DNA of 64,000 nt from Bacteroidales bacterium (GTDB lineage Bacteria; Bacteroidota; Bacteroidia; Bacteroidales; Muribaculaceae): positions 1 through 64,000 of the forward strand of contig SFJG01000002.1 of the NCBI GenBank assembly GCA_004555955.1, read 5' to 3'. The first letter of the stretch is position 1, and every line of letters begins with the position of its first letter. Both the position numbers and the translations under genes were made by a program. Below, piece by piece: positions 50,880 through 59,993 of this stretch. Below the pieces are notes generated by a model. The model was not told the origin of the DNA. It ran no database searches and worked only from the letters and a program-made list of their open reading frames with translations.

Positions 50880-53462
50880 ATGACAGAAGATCGTATTCAA
50901 AAGATTGATATTGAGAAAGAGATGAAGAGTGCTTACATCGATTACTCAATGTCGGTTATCGTTGCCCGGGCGCTACCGGATGCACGCGACGGCTTCAAGC
51001 CGGTGCATCGACGGGTGCTGTTCGGGATGGAAAAGTTGGGGAGCTCGTCAACGGCTCCGAAAAAGAAATCAGCGCGTATTGTCGGTGAGGTAATGGGTAA
51101 GTATCACCCGCACGGTGACTCTTCGATTTACCTTACTATGGTTCGTATGGCACAAGATTGGTCGTTGCGCTACACGTTGGTCGACCCGCAAGGTAACTTC
51201 GGCTCGGTCGACGGCGACTCGCCTGCAGCTATGCGTTACACGGAGGCTCGTCTGGCTAAGATGGGCGAGGAAATGATGCGCGATATCGATGAAGATACCG
51301 TTGACTTTATTCCAAACTTCGACAATACATTAAAAGAACCGGTTGTGCTTCCTACCCGTTTCCCGAACTTGCTCGTCAATGGTGCGTCGGGTATCGCCGT
51401 GGGTATGGCTACCAATATGCCGCCTCACAACCTTACCGAAGCTATTAATGCTTCGATTGCATTGCTCAACAATCGCGACATCACCATTGAAGAGTTGATG
51501 CAATACGTCAAAGCGCCCGACTTCCCCACCGGCGGAACAATCTACGGCTATGCCGGCGTCAAGGAAGCTTACGAAACAGGTCGCGGTCGCGTTGTCGTTC
51601 GCGCACGTGCCGAGGTAGAAACCGAAAACGAACACGATAGAATTATCGTTACTGAAATACCATACAACGTAAACAAGTCGGAACTCGTCAAGAGCATCGA
51701 CAACCTTATCAAGGAGAAGAAAATCGACGGCATTTCCGACGTCAACGACGAATCCGACCGTCAAGGCATGCGCATCGTCATCGACCTTAAGACGGATGCC
51801 AACGCCAACGTCGTGCTCAACAAGCTCTACAAGATGACGCAATTGCAATCGGCATTCAGCGTTAATAATGTGGCTTTGGTCAACGGCGTGCCCAAGGTGC
51901 TTAACCTCAAAGAAATCATCGAAGCCTTTGTTGACCATCGTCATGAGGTGGTTATTCGCCGTTCGCGCTTCTTGCTCGCCAAGGCTATGGAGCGTGCACA
52001 CATTGTGGAAGGCTTGATTATTGCTTGCGACAACATCGACGAAGTGGTGCATATCATTCGCTCATCGTCGACCACCGAAGAGGCTCGCGCCAAGTTGTCG
52101 GAGCGTTTCGGGCTCGACGACCCGCAAACGCGTGCTATCGTCGATATGCGCCTCAGCGCTCTTACCGGCATGAGCATCGAAAAACTCCATGCAGAGTACG
52201 AAGAACTCGAACGTCAAATTGAATTCCTCAACTCCGTGCTCAACGACGACAACGTATGCCGCAAGGTGATTGAAGACGAGCTTATCGAAACTCGCGAAAA
52301 ATTCGGCGACGACCGCAAAACCGACATCGTTTACGCATCCGAAGAATTTAACGCCGAAGACTTCTATGCCGATGAAGATATGATAATCACAATCTCTCAC
52401 CTCGGCTACATCAAGCGTACGGCTTTGTCGGAATTCCGCGCACAAAATCGCGGCGGCGTAGGCGCCAAAGGTAGCGACACTCGCGACGAAGACTTTATCG
52501 AGCACGTCTACACTGCCTCGATGCACAACTATATGCTCTTCTTTACACAGAAAGGCCGTTGCTATTGGCTCAAGGTTTACGACATTCCCGAAGGCACGAA
52601 AAACTCCAAGGGCCGTGCCATCCAGAACCTGCTCAGCATCGATGCCGACGACAAAGTCAACGCCTTTATCCGCGTGAAGAAGCTCGACGACAAAGAGTTT
52701 ACGCTGACACATAACCTCATCTTCTGCACGAAGAACGGTATCGTTAAGAAAACGTCGCTGGAGGCATACTCGCGTCCGCGTCAAAATGGCGTCAACGCAA
52801 TCATTATTCGCGACGACGACCGCCTTATCGGAGTGGAAATGACCGACGGCAACGCCGAAATCCTCTTGGCAAACCGCAACGGTCGCGCCATCCGCTTCAA
52901 CGAACGCACTGTTCGCCCGATGGGACGTATGTCGACAGGTGTTAAGGGTATGACTCTCGACGACGGTGACGACGCTGTTGTCGGAATGGTTACAATTGCT
53001 GCCGACTCCGAAGAAACAATAATGGTTGTGAGCGAACAAGGCTACGGCAAGCGTTCGGTTGTCGACGACTATCGCATTACAAACCGCGGCGGTAAGGGCG
53101 TTAAGACCATCAACGTTACCGACAAGACCGGTAAACTCGTTGCTATCAATGCCGTGTCGGAAGAAAACGACTTGGTCATCATCAATAAGTCGGGCGTAAC
53201 GCTCCGTATGAAGGTTTCTGATGCTCGCGTTATGGGACGCGCAACTCAAGGCGTCCGTCTCATCAACCTCGAAAAGCGTGGCGACGAAATTGCTTCGGTT
53301 TGCAAAGTGCCTGCGGCTCAAGATATAGAAGAACAGGCTGACGAAGCAACTGTTGAGGGCGCTGAACTCGCCCAAGACAACGCTCCCGAGACTACCGAAA
53401 CAACCGATAACTCAGCAGAACCCACGGAGGGCGAAATATTTGATTTCACAAATAATGATTAA
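50880..53462 (+). CDS. gyrA: DNA gyrase subunit A
   Basis: 860 residues. Winged-helix and tower domains contain ARALPDARDGFKPVHRRVLF near 29-48 and the catalytic Tyr120 in AAMRYTEARL. The quinolone-resistance region reads HGDSSIYLTMVRM: Ser81 equals E. coli Ser83, and Leu85 takes the place of E. coli Asp87. The C-terminal beta-pinwheel starts near 510, with the GyrA-box variant QNRGGVGAKG. The last 50 residues are an acidic tail. With GyrB it introduces negative supercoils. Confidence 0.97.
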   Translation: MTEDRIQKIDIEKEMKSAYIDYSMSVIVARALPDARDGFKPVHRRVLFGMEKLGSSSTAPKKKSARIVGEVMGKYHPHGDSSIYLTMVRMAQDWSLRYTLVDPQGNFGSVDGDSPAAMRYTEARLAKMGEEMMRDIDEDTVDFIPNFDNTLKEPVVLPTRFPNLLVNGASGIAVGMATNMPPHNLTEAINASIALLNNRDITIEELMQYVKAPDFPTGGTIYGYAGVKEAYETGRGRVVVRARAEVETENEHDRIIVTEIPYNVNKSELVKSIDNLIKEKKIDGISDVNDESDRQGMRIVIDLKTDANANVVLNKLYKMTQLQSAFSVNNVALVNGVPKVLNLKEIIEAFVDHRHEVVIRRSRFLLAKAMERAHIVEGLIIACDNIDEVVHIIRSSSTTEEARAKLSERFGLDDPQTRAIVDMRLSALTGMSIEKLHAEYEELERQIEFLNSVLNDDNVCRKVIEDELIETREKFGDDRKTDIVYASEEFNAEDFYADEDMIITISHLGYIKRTALSEFRAQNRGGVGAKGSDTRDEDFIEHVYTASMHNYMLFFTQKGRCYWLKVYDIPEGTKNSKGRAIQNLLSIDADDKVNAFIRVKKLDDKEFTLTHNLIFCTKNGIVKKTSLEAYSRPRQNGVNAIIIRDDDRLIGVEMTDGNAEILLANRNGRAIRFNERTVRPMGRMSTGVKGMTLDDGDDAVVGMVTIAADSEETIMVVSEQGYGKRSVVDDYRITNRGGKGVKTINVTDKTGKLVAINAVSEENDLVIINKSGVTLRMKVSDARVMGRATQGVRLINLEKRGDEIASVCKVPAAQDIEEQADEATVEGAELAQDNAPETTETTDNSAEPTEGEIFDFTNND

Positions 53463-53483
53463 CTATAGTAAATCTATTTAGCA

Positions 53484-54734
53484 ATGAAAAGAAAATCGAT
53501 TTTGACGCTATGTGCCATTGTATCGCTTGGCGCATTTGCACAACAGGCAACCGTAAAGGATGTGGAAAAGGCAATTGGCGGTCTAAATCCGGACGTTAAC
53601 ACGCTCGTAGATGCGGCTAACAAAATCAAATCCGCGCTTACTAACGCCGAAACAAAGGACGACGCTAAAACTTGGTATGTTGCCGGAAAAGCTAATTTCG
53701 CAATCTACGACAAGCAACAAACGGCAATGATGATGAAACAACCTATCGACACTGCCTTGATGGGTGGCTCGGTGGTTGAAGGCTACAAATACTTTATGGC
53801 TGCTCTTCCTCTCGACTCTGTTAAGCAATTAGAGAAGGATGGTTCTTACAAGTTGGAAAAAGACGGCTCTATCAAAGTGAAAACAAAATATTCGAAAGAG
53901 ATTGTTAACACTCTTGTGACTCGCCACGAAGATTTCAACCGTGCCGGTGGACTTCTTTACGATTCAAAGCGCTATAAAGAAGCTGCAGAGGCTTGGGGTA
54001 TATATTCGTCGCTTCCTTATTCGGGATTGGCTGAACGTTCGAAATTTGTTGTAGCCGACACAGTCCTCGGTATGACCGCTTACTATCAGGGTATCGCTTT
54101 GTGGCAAGCAGGCGATGTGAACAACGCAGTAGGTGCTTTTGCCAACGCTCGCAAACTCGGTTACAAGCATAAAGAAGCTTACGACTATGCTCTCAGCTGC
54201 GCCGCTCAAGCAAAAGACAACGTAGCTATCGTGGCTATCGCTGAAGAGGCTTATAAAGAGTTTGGCGGTAAGGATATCCAATATTTGAATGTCTTAATCA
54301 ACGATAAGCTCAGCAAAGAGGAATTCGACGATGCCGAAACTCTTATCAACGACGCTCTCAAGGTCGATGCAAACAATGCTGAGTTGCTCAATCTTAAGGG
54401 TCTTATCGTTGAAAATAAGGGTAATGAAGATGCCGCTTTGGACGAGTTTAAGAAAGCAATCGAAATCGATAATACGTTGGCTCAAGGCTATTTCAATGCA
54501 GGTCGTATCGTTATGAAGAAAGTCGTTGCTCAACAAAAGGCTATGGAAACAATGAACCGTTCTGATTATGCAAAGGCTAAAGAAGAAATCTTGATTCCGT
54601 TGCTTAAAGAGGCGCTTCCATATATGGAAAGAGCATACCAACTCGACGACACTAACGCTAACGCAAAACGCATCCTTAGCAATATCTATTATCAACTCGG
54701 TGACGAAGAAGCTCTCCAAGCTCTTGATAAGTAG
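53484..54734 (+). CDS. Secreted TPR-repeat protein
   Basis: 416 residues with a signal peptide (MKRKSILTLCAIVSLGAFA). Tetratricopeptide repeats are recognisable at about 150-210, 225-260 and 275-350 (for example NNAELLNLKGLIVENKGNED, then a repeat starting EIDNTLAQGYFNAG). It probably is a periplasmic scaffold. Its place directly after gyrA, 21 bases on, is common in Bacteroidales, so it is likely cotranscribed. No enzyme motif. Confidence 0.85.
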   Translation: MKRKSILTLCAIVSLGAFAQQATVKDVEKAIGGLNPDVNTLVDAANKIKSALTNAETKDDAKTWYVAGKANFAIYDKQQTAMMMKQPIDTALMGGSVVEGYKYFMAALPLDSVKQLEKDGSYKLEKDGSIKVKTKYSKEIVNTLVTRHEDFNRAGGLLYDSKRYKEAAEAWGIYSSLPYSGLAERSKFVVADTVLGMTAYYQGIALWQAGDVNNAVGAFANARKLGYKHKEAYDYALSCAAQAKDNVAIVAIAEEAYKEFGGKDIQYLNVLINDKLSKEEFDDAETLINDALKVDANNAELLNLKGLIVENKGNEDAALDEFKKAIEIDNTLAQGYFNAGRIVMKKVVAQQKAMETMNRSDYAKAKEEILIPLLKEALPYMERAYQLDDTNANAKRILSNIYYQLGDEEALQALDK

Positions 54735-54756
54735 TATAAACATTATTTAAAATCAA

Positions 54757-54786
54757 AAAGGGTGTGCCTCCTCGGGTGCACCCTTT
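54757..54786 (+). terminator. Hairpin after the TPR gene
   Basis: Stem AAAGGGTG / CACCCTTT (54757-54764 with 54779-54786) extended by two wobble pairs. The T-run is short, so termination is probably partial, and the next gene starts ten bases later. Confidence 0.5.
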
Positions 54787-54796
54787 ACTACAAATT

Positions 54797-55348
54797 ATGG
54801 TAGACAACGAACAAATCCGTGCCATCAAGAGCGAATTTTTCGCACTTCGCAATGGCGAAATTGCCGACCGATTGCGCCGCGCCGGCTCTCCTTATAAAAT
54901 TATCTTCGGACTTCAGCTTTCGCAACTCGACGCTATGGCTGCTCGCTTGCAGAAGTCGACGGAATTGGCTCAGACGCTTTGGCAAAACACATCGACTCGC
55001 GAAAGCCGACTCCTCGCCGTGTTGGTCTATCCGCTCGATTTGCTGACTCGGCAAGTTGCCGCCGACATGCTCGCACAAGCCGACACGCGCGAACTTGTCG
55101 ACCTGCTTTGCTTCAAACTTGTGCGTAATTTGCCCGATGCGGAAGTCCTGGTCGGCGAACTCTGCACAACTGACGTCTATGCCGCTTTGCGCTTGGCAAT
55201 GAATCTTCTGTGTTTGCAGAAGTTGGAGAATCTTGATTCGGTCTACGCTTTGGCACAAGCCGAACTTGCCAACCGAGAGTCGACGTGCCGCATTGTGGCT
55301 CGTCAGGTGGTCGACGAAATCGATTTCCTTCGCGAAAATGATGAGTAG
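54797..55348 (+). CDS. HEAT-like helical protein, possibly AlkD-related
   Basis: 183 residues from the ATG at 54797; an earlier GTG at 54764 lies in the terminator stem and is rejected. The protein is all alpha, with IRAIKSEFFALRNGEIADRL near the start and TLWQNTSTRESRLLAVLVYP near 61-80, which resemble AlkD-type DNA alkylation repair proteins (HEAT-like repeats). It is shorter than AlkD, and the catalytic Trp/Asp positions cannot be placed with confidence. Treat the function as unknown. Confidence 0.55.
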   Translation: MVDNEQIRAIKSEFFALRNGEIADRLRRAGSPYKIIFGLQLSQLDAMAARLQKSTELAQTLWQNTSTRESRLLAVLVYPLDLLTRQVAADMLAQADTRELVDLLCFKLVRNLPDAEVLVGELCTTDVYAALRLAMNLLCLQKLENLDSVYALAQAELANRESTCRIVARQVVDEIDFLRENDE

Positions 55349-55357
55349 AGCAGACGC

Positions 55358-56263
55358 TTAAATTTTGAGTTTTTCCGAAACAATAACACCGCCGATGGTC
55401 AGTGCGCATCCGATGTAGCCTACTGACGTGACAGGCTCGTTGAGTATCAAAATCGAGGCTATAAGCGTTATTACCGGCGAAAGATAGAGATAGTTGGATG
55501 CTCGCGACGCGCCCAAATTGTTGATGGCTTCGTTCCACATTATATAGGCAAGCATGGAGCATACAAGTCCTAAGAAGCCGAGGTGAACCCATGTAATCGG
55601 GTAGAGTAGCACACCGAAATCCATCGATTTCTCTTGAAATGCCAAAAACGGAAGCGCCGTAATTAAGCCATAGAAAAATATTTTGCGAGTGATAAATAGC
55701 GTGTCGTAGCGCGCATTAAGTTTCTTTGCAACAATACAATAGATGGCAAAACTCAGCGCTGCTGCAATCGAAAGAAGGTCGCCGACGGGCTTCACTTCGA
55801 TGCTCGAACTGCTGTTGAAAATCACGCACGCAACGCCGAAAAACGCTATCGTCGAGCCGATTACGAATCCCTTCGAAAACTTCTCGGTTTTATACATCAA
55901 CTTGGTCAGCAGCACCGTAAGGATAGGTGCAAGCGTGACAAGAAGCGACACGTTGGTCACAAGTGTGTATTGCAGCGCCGTGTTTTCTCCTATAAAATAT
56001 ATAGAGCCGCCACAAAGTCCGCAAATGACGAAAAGCGCTTCGTCTTTTAGCGATTCGCTGCGGATGTGTCGGCACGTAATTGCCAAAAGAACAACGTATG
56101 CCATCAAAAACCGGAGTAAGTAGATATCTATAGGTCCGATGCCGGCATCGAGCAACTTGCTCGTCGATATAAACGACACACCCCATACGATTGACACAAA
56201 GAGCGCCAATAGGTGGTATAAAAATGTGCTTCTGTTGTTACTATTAATAGTTGATGTGTTCAT
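55358..56263 (-). CDS. EamA/DMT-family transporter
   Basis: 301 residues with ten predicted membrane helices in two EamA halves (about 10-140 and 155-295). Typical segments are FVSIVWGVSFISTSKLL near 18-34 and, at the end of the second half, NLGASRASNYLYLSPVITLI near 248. Inner-membrane metabolite exporter or importer of unknown substrate. It has a strong promoter of its own and is divergent from the trmH-like operon. Confidence 0.88.
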   Translation of the reverse strand: MNTSTINSNNRSTFLYHLLALFVSIVWGVSFISTSKLLDAGIGPIDIYLLRFLMAYVVLLAITCRHIRSESLKDEALFVICGLCGGSIYFIGENTALQYTLVTNVSLLVTLAPILTVLLTKLMYKTEKFSKGFVIGSTIAFFGVACVIFNSSSSIEVKPVGDLLSIAAALSFAIYCIVAKKLNARYDTLFITRKIFFYGLITALPFLAFQEKSMDFGVLLYPITWVHLGFLGLVCSMLAYIMWNEAINNLGASRASNYLYLSPVITLIASILILNEPVTSVGYIGCALTIGGVIVSEKLKI

Positions 56264-56287
56264 TTGCTACTCGAGCATTAGTGATTG

Positions 56288-56319
56288 CAAAAGTAGTGCA
56301 AATTGAGCGGAAATACAAA
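56288..56319 (-). promoter_or_regulatory. Promoter of the EamA transporter gene
   Basis: Minus strand TTTG (56316-56319), 20-base spacer, TACTTTTG (56288-56295), 24 bases upstream of the ATG at 56263. Confidence 0.75.
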
Positions 56320-56333
56320 AAATAAAACAATTC

Positions 56334-56364
56334 TTTGATGTGTCGAAGTTTTGTGCTAATTTTG
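56334..56364 (+). promoter_or_regulatory. Promoter of the trmH-like operon, leaderless geometry
   Basis: TTTG (56334-56337), 19-base spacer, TAATTTTG (56357-56364). Only four bases lie between the -7 box and the ATG at 56369, so the transcript should begin at or within about two bases of the start codon. Confidence 0.7.
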
Positions 56365-56368
56365 GGAT

Positions 56369-57115
56369 ATGGAATTGACCGGAAATACAATAAAATGGGT
56401 GCATTCGCTCGGACGGAAGAAAGTGCGGGTGCAAGATAGATGTTTCGCCGCCGAAGGAACGAAATGTGTACTGGATACTTATGGTAAATTTCGTGTACGC
56501 GGCATCTTTGCTACCGCCGAGTGGCTCGCTTCACATCCTGAGGTTGACGGCACTGTGGCATCACGATTGCAACTCGACAGAATGTCGAATCTGACCACGG
56601 CTTCTGATGTTATTGCTGTCTACGAGATGCCCGACGTTCGGCTCGACGAGGTAGACCTCCGTAGCGGGCTGACGATTGTGCTCGACGGCGTTCAAGACCC
56701 GGGTAATCTTGGCACGATTATGCGTATTGCCGACTGGTTTGGCATCTACAACATAGTGTGCTCCGAGGGCACTGTCGACGTCTATAATCCAAAGGTTGTG
56801 CAAGCCACGATGGGCGCCATTTCGCGCGTCAGAGTGTTCTATACGTCGCTACACGTCCTGTTTGAGCGGTACGCCGATTTGCCCGTTTTCGGTACGTTTC
56901 TCGAAGGCGAAAACATCTACGGCGCCGATTTGAGTGAAACGGGTTTTATCGTTATGGGTAACGAAGGCACAGGCATTTCGCCGGAGGTAAAGCAATTTGC
57001 TACACGCAAACTGTTGATACCCTCTTGGCCCGGCGATGTGCCTACCTCGGAATCGCTTAATGTTGGTATGGCAACGGCAATTGTAGTCAGTGAATTTCGA
57101 CGCAGAATGAGATAA
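56369..57115 (+). CDS. SpoU/TrmH-family RNA 2'-O-methyltransferase
   Basis: 248 residues. The N-terminal RNA-binding part starts IKWVHSLGRKKVRVQDRCF, as in RlmB/TrmH relatives, which confirms the first ATG. The knotted SPOUT domain shows LDGVQDPGNLGTIMRIADW near 110-128, GNEGTGIS near 195 and SLNVGMATAIVVSEF near 229-243. It methylates a ribose in tRNA or rRNA; which one cannot be told. It starts a four-gene run with radA, polyferredoxin and aldo/keto reductase. Confidence 0.92.
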   Translation: MELTGNTIKWVHSLGRKKVRVQDRCFAAEGTKCVLDTYGKFRVRGIFATAEWLASHPEVDGTVASRLQLDRMSNLTTASDVIAVYEMPDVRLDEVDLRSGLTIVLDGVQDPGNLGTIMRIADWFGIYNIVCSEGTVDVYNPKVVQATMGAISRVRVFYTSLHVLFERYADLPVFGTFLEGENIYGADLSETGFIVMGNEGTGISPEVKQFATRKLLIPSWPGDVPTSESLNVGMATAIVVSEFRRRMR

Positions 57116-57118
57116 GTT

Positions 57119-58495
57119 ATGGCAAAGCAGCGAACAAAAACAGTATATTTTTGCAGCGAGTGCGGCAATGAGTCGCCGAAGTGGCTGGGTAAGTGCCCGG
57201 CGTGTGGCGCATGGAACAGTTACGTTGAAGAAAAAGTGTCGACGACAAATAGTCGCGAGGCTTTCCTTCCGGGGTCGATGCTATCGTCGAAGCCGGTGCG
57301 TCTCGGCGACATCGAACAGGTGGCGGAGGAGCGCATTCCCATGCCGAGCGGCGAACTCAACCGTGTGCTCGGCGGCGGATTGGTCACCGGTAGTATTATC
57401 CTTATCGGTGGTGAACCCGGCATCGGCAAGTCGACGTTGGTGCTGCAGAATATGTTGCGCATCCGTAGCCGACGTGTGCTCTACGTGTCGGGCGAGGAAA
57501 GCGCTCGCCAACTGAAAATGCGTGCCGACCGCCTCGGTGCCGACGGCGGCGAATTGTATGTTCTTTGCGAAACGTCGTTGGAGAAAATTTTTACGCAAGT
57601 CGAAGCCTCCAAGCCCGGTATTTTGGTCGTCGATTCAATACAGACAATAGCGTCGGAGGCGCTCGAATCGTCGGCAGGCAGTGTGGGACAGGTGCGCGAG
57701 TGTTCGGCTCAGTTGCTCAAGTATGCCAAAGAAAGCGGCGTGCCGGTCATACTTATCGGACATATTAATAAGGAGGGCACTTTAGCCGGACCGAAAGTGC
57801 TCGAACACATCGTCGATGCCGTGCTGCAGTTTGAAGGCGACCGCCACTATATGTACAGGCTGTTGCGTTCGATAAAGAACCGTTTCGGGAGCACTTCCGA
57901 ATTGGGTATTTACGAAATGACGCAAGTAGGGCTTCGCGAGGTGTCGAATCCTTCGGAATTGCTCTTGACCGACAACGACGAGCCCGTTTCGGGTACGGCA
58001 ATCGGCGTGGCTATCGACGGCGCACGTCCGTTCTTGATTGAAACACAAGCTCTGGTGAGTACGGCTGCTTATGGTACGGCGCAGCGCTCGGTGACCGGAT
58101 TTGATGCCAAGCGGATGAATATGCTTTTGGCGGTCCTCGAAAAGCGTGTCGGCTTTAAGATTGCTCAAAAAGACGTTTTTCTGAATATTGCCGGCGGTTT
58201 GCGTGTAAACGACCCTGCACTCGACTTGGCTGTTATCACGGCAACGCTGTCGTCGAACGTCGATATGGCTATTCCGCACGGTATTGCCTTAACCGGCGAA
58301 GTCGGGTTGTCCGGCGAAATTCGTCCGGTTACTCGCATCGACCAGCGAATCAGCGAGGCTGCCAAGTTGGGGTTTAAAACGATTTATGTACCTCATAACA
58401 ATCTGAAAGGCTCCGACTTCTCGAACCGCGGCATTCGTGTCGTCGAGGTGGCTAAAGTTGAGGAGGTTTTTCGCAGTTTGTTTGCTAATAAATAA
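57119..58495 (+). CDS. radA: DNA repair protein RadA
   Basis: 458 residues. A zinc finger with Cys12, Cys15, Cys26 and Cys29 (CSECGNESPKWLGKCPACG) is followed by the RecA-like ATPase with GGEPGIGKSTLVLQ near 97, the RadA-specific KNRFGSTSELGIYEM near 250-264 and a Lon-like C-terminal domain (about 290-455). RadA drives branch migration in recombination. Three bases separate it from the trmH-like gene. Confidence 0.97.
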   Translation: MAKQRTKTVYFCSECGNESPKWLGKCPACGAWNSYVEEKVSTTNSREAFLPGSMLSSKPVRLGDIEQVAEERIPMPSGELNRVLGGGLVTGSIILIGGEPGIGKSTLVLQNMLRIRSRRVLYVSGEESARQLKMRADRLGADGGELYVLCETSLEKIFTQVEASKPGILVVDSIQTIASEALESSAGSVGQVRECSAQLLKYAKESGVPVILIGHINKEGTLAGPKVLEHIVDAVLQFEGDRHYMYRLLRSIKNRFGSTSELGIYEMTQVGLREVSNPSELLLTDNDEPVSGTAIGVAIDGARPFLIETQALVSTAAYGTAQRSVTGFDAKRMNMLLAVLEKRVGFKIAQKDVFLNIAGGLRVNDPALDLAVITATLSSNVDMAIPHGIALTGEVGLSGEIRPVTRIDQRISEAAKLGFKTIYVPHNNLKGSDFSNRGIRVVEVAKVEEVFRSLFANK

Positions 58496-58506
58496 AAAAT
58501 CATTCT

Positions 58507-59979
58507 ATGTTGCGTAAAATTAGAATATTGTTAGCGATTTTGTCGTTTCTGATAGTAACGGCATTGTTTCTCGATTTTTCGGGGGTAATGCATCGTTGGT
58601 TCGGCTGGATGGCGAAGATTCAGTTTGTGCCCGCAGTGTTGGCAGTAAATGCGGTTGCCGTTGTGCTGCTTGTGGTGCTGACGCTGTTGCTTGGCAGAGT
58701 GTATTGCTCGGTGATATGTCCTCTCGGTATCTTCCAAGACATTGTGGCATGGATTGGCCGTCGTAAGAAGAAATTGCCCTATAAGTTCAGCCCCGAACGT
58801 CGTTGGCTGCGCATTGCATTTTTGGTGCTGATGGTGGTTACGCTCGTTGCCGGACTTGTGCCGATTGCAGCGTTGCTCGACCCCTATGCTTCGTACGGCA
58901 GAATTGCGAGCAACTTTTTTCAACCGATATATCGTTATGCGAACAATTTGTTGGCATACGTTTCGGAGCGCGCCGACAGTTACGCATTCTATAGCGTTGA
59001 CGTGTGGCTTAAGAGCCTGCCTACGTTGATAGTTGCCGGAGTGTCGGCGATTGTTGTGGTTGTGCTTGCGTGGCGCGGTGGCAGAACGTATTGCAACACG
59101 GTTTGCCCTGTCGGCACCGTGCTCGGATATTTGTCGAAATATTCTTTGTTGAAGCCCGTTATCAACACCGATAAATGTGTCAATTGCGGCATTTGTGCAC
59201 GCAAGTGCAAAGCGTCGTGTATCGACTCCAAGCAGCATGCCATCGACTATACGCGCTGCGTTGCGTGTATGGATTGCCTGAACAATTGCTCGCATCACGC
59301 CATTTCGTATAGTCGTCGGCGACGGTCGACGGCATCGGCGACGGTCGACGAATCGCGGCGCGGATTTCTTGCCACGGCAGCGACCGTTGCTGCGGCTTCG
59401 GCATTGCGAGCCGAGGAGAAAGCCGTCGATGGCGGACTTGCTGCAATTGCCGACAAGCAGTTGCCCGAGCGCGCCACGCCACTTGTGCCGCCCGGTGCGC
59501 AGAGCTTTCGTCATTTTGCTCAGCACTGCACGGCATGCCAATTGTGTATCTCCGCTTGCCCTAACGGCGTGTTGCGTCCGTCGGCGGAGTTGGAAACGCT
59601 TATGCAACCTGTAATGCAGTACGACCGCGGATACTGCCGTCCGGAGTGTAGCCGTTGCTCGCAGGTATGTCCTGCCGGCGCAATTCGTCCCGTTACGCCC
59701 GCCGAAAAGACTGCAATCCACATCGGTCGCGCTATATGGATTAAGGATAATTGTTTGCCCGTTGCCGAAGGTGTCAGCTGTGGCAACTGTGCGCGACATT
59801 GTCCCGTCGGTGCGATTACGATGGTGCCGACAAATCCCGACGACCAAGAGTCGGTTCGTATCCCGGCTGTCGACACCGAACGCTGCATTGGTTGCGGTGC
59901 GTGTGAGAATCTCTGTCCGGCTCGTCCTTTCAGCGCTATTTATGTTGAAGGAAACGAGTGCCATCGTGTTGAACTTTAG
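58507..59979 (+). CDS. Membrane polyferredoxin (NapH-NapG-like fusion) with internal twin-arginine motif
   Basis: 490 residues. The N-terminal NapH-like part has membrane helices near 6-24, 42-63, 101-124 and 170-190, with the conserved YCSVICPLG at 66-74 and YCNTVCPVG at 195-203. Two [4Fe-4S] sets follow (Cys224/227/230/234 and Cys251/254/257/261). Next comes ESRRGFLATAATVAAASA at 282-299, a twin-arginine signal inside the protein. Beyond it are Cys sets for four more clusters (341-351, 377-388, 416-432, 460-470). The layout suggests an electron wire from a cytoplasmic or membrane donor to a folded periplasmic ferredoxin domain. The likely partner is the Tat-exported reductase encoded next. 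Confidence 0.9.
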   Translation: MLRKIRILLAILSFLIVTALFLDFSGVMHRWFGWMAKIQFVPAVLAVNAVAVVLLVVLTLLLGRVYCSVICPLGIFQDIVAWIGRRKKKLPYKFSPERRWLRIAFLVLMVVTLVAGLVPIAALLDPYASYGRIASNFFQPIYRYANNLLAYVSERADSYAFYSVDVWLKSLPTLIVAGVSAIVVVVLAWRGGRTYCNTVCPVGTVLGYLSKYSLLKPVINTDKCVNCGICARKCKASCIDSKQHAIDYTRCVACMDCLNNCSHHAISYSRRRRSTASATVDESRRGFLATAATVAAASALRAEEKAVDGGLAAIADKQLPERATPLVPPGAQSFRHFAQHCTACQLCISACPNGVLRPSAELETLMQPVMQYDRGYCRPECSRCSQVCPAGAIRPVTPAEKTAIHIGRAIWIKDNCLPVAEGVSCGNCARHCPVGAITMVPTNPDDQESVRIPAVDTERCIGCGACENLCPARPFSAIYVEGNECHRVEL

Positions 59980-59993
59980 AGCCTGTTACTGCT

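Noticed and set aside
52062..53375. Long minus-strand frame of 437 codons
   Set aside because: Antisense to gyrA and explained by its codon usage.
58531..59964. Open frame of 477 codons on the minus strand
   Set aside because: Antisense to the polyferredoxin; product is a low-quality Arg/Thr/Asn-rich sequence without any domain.
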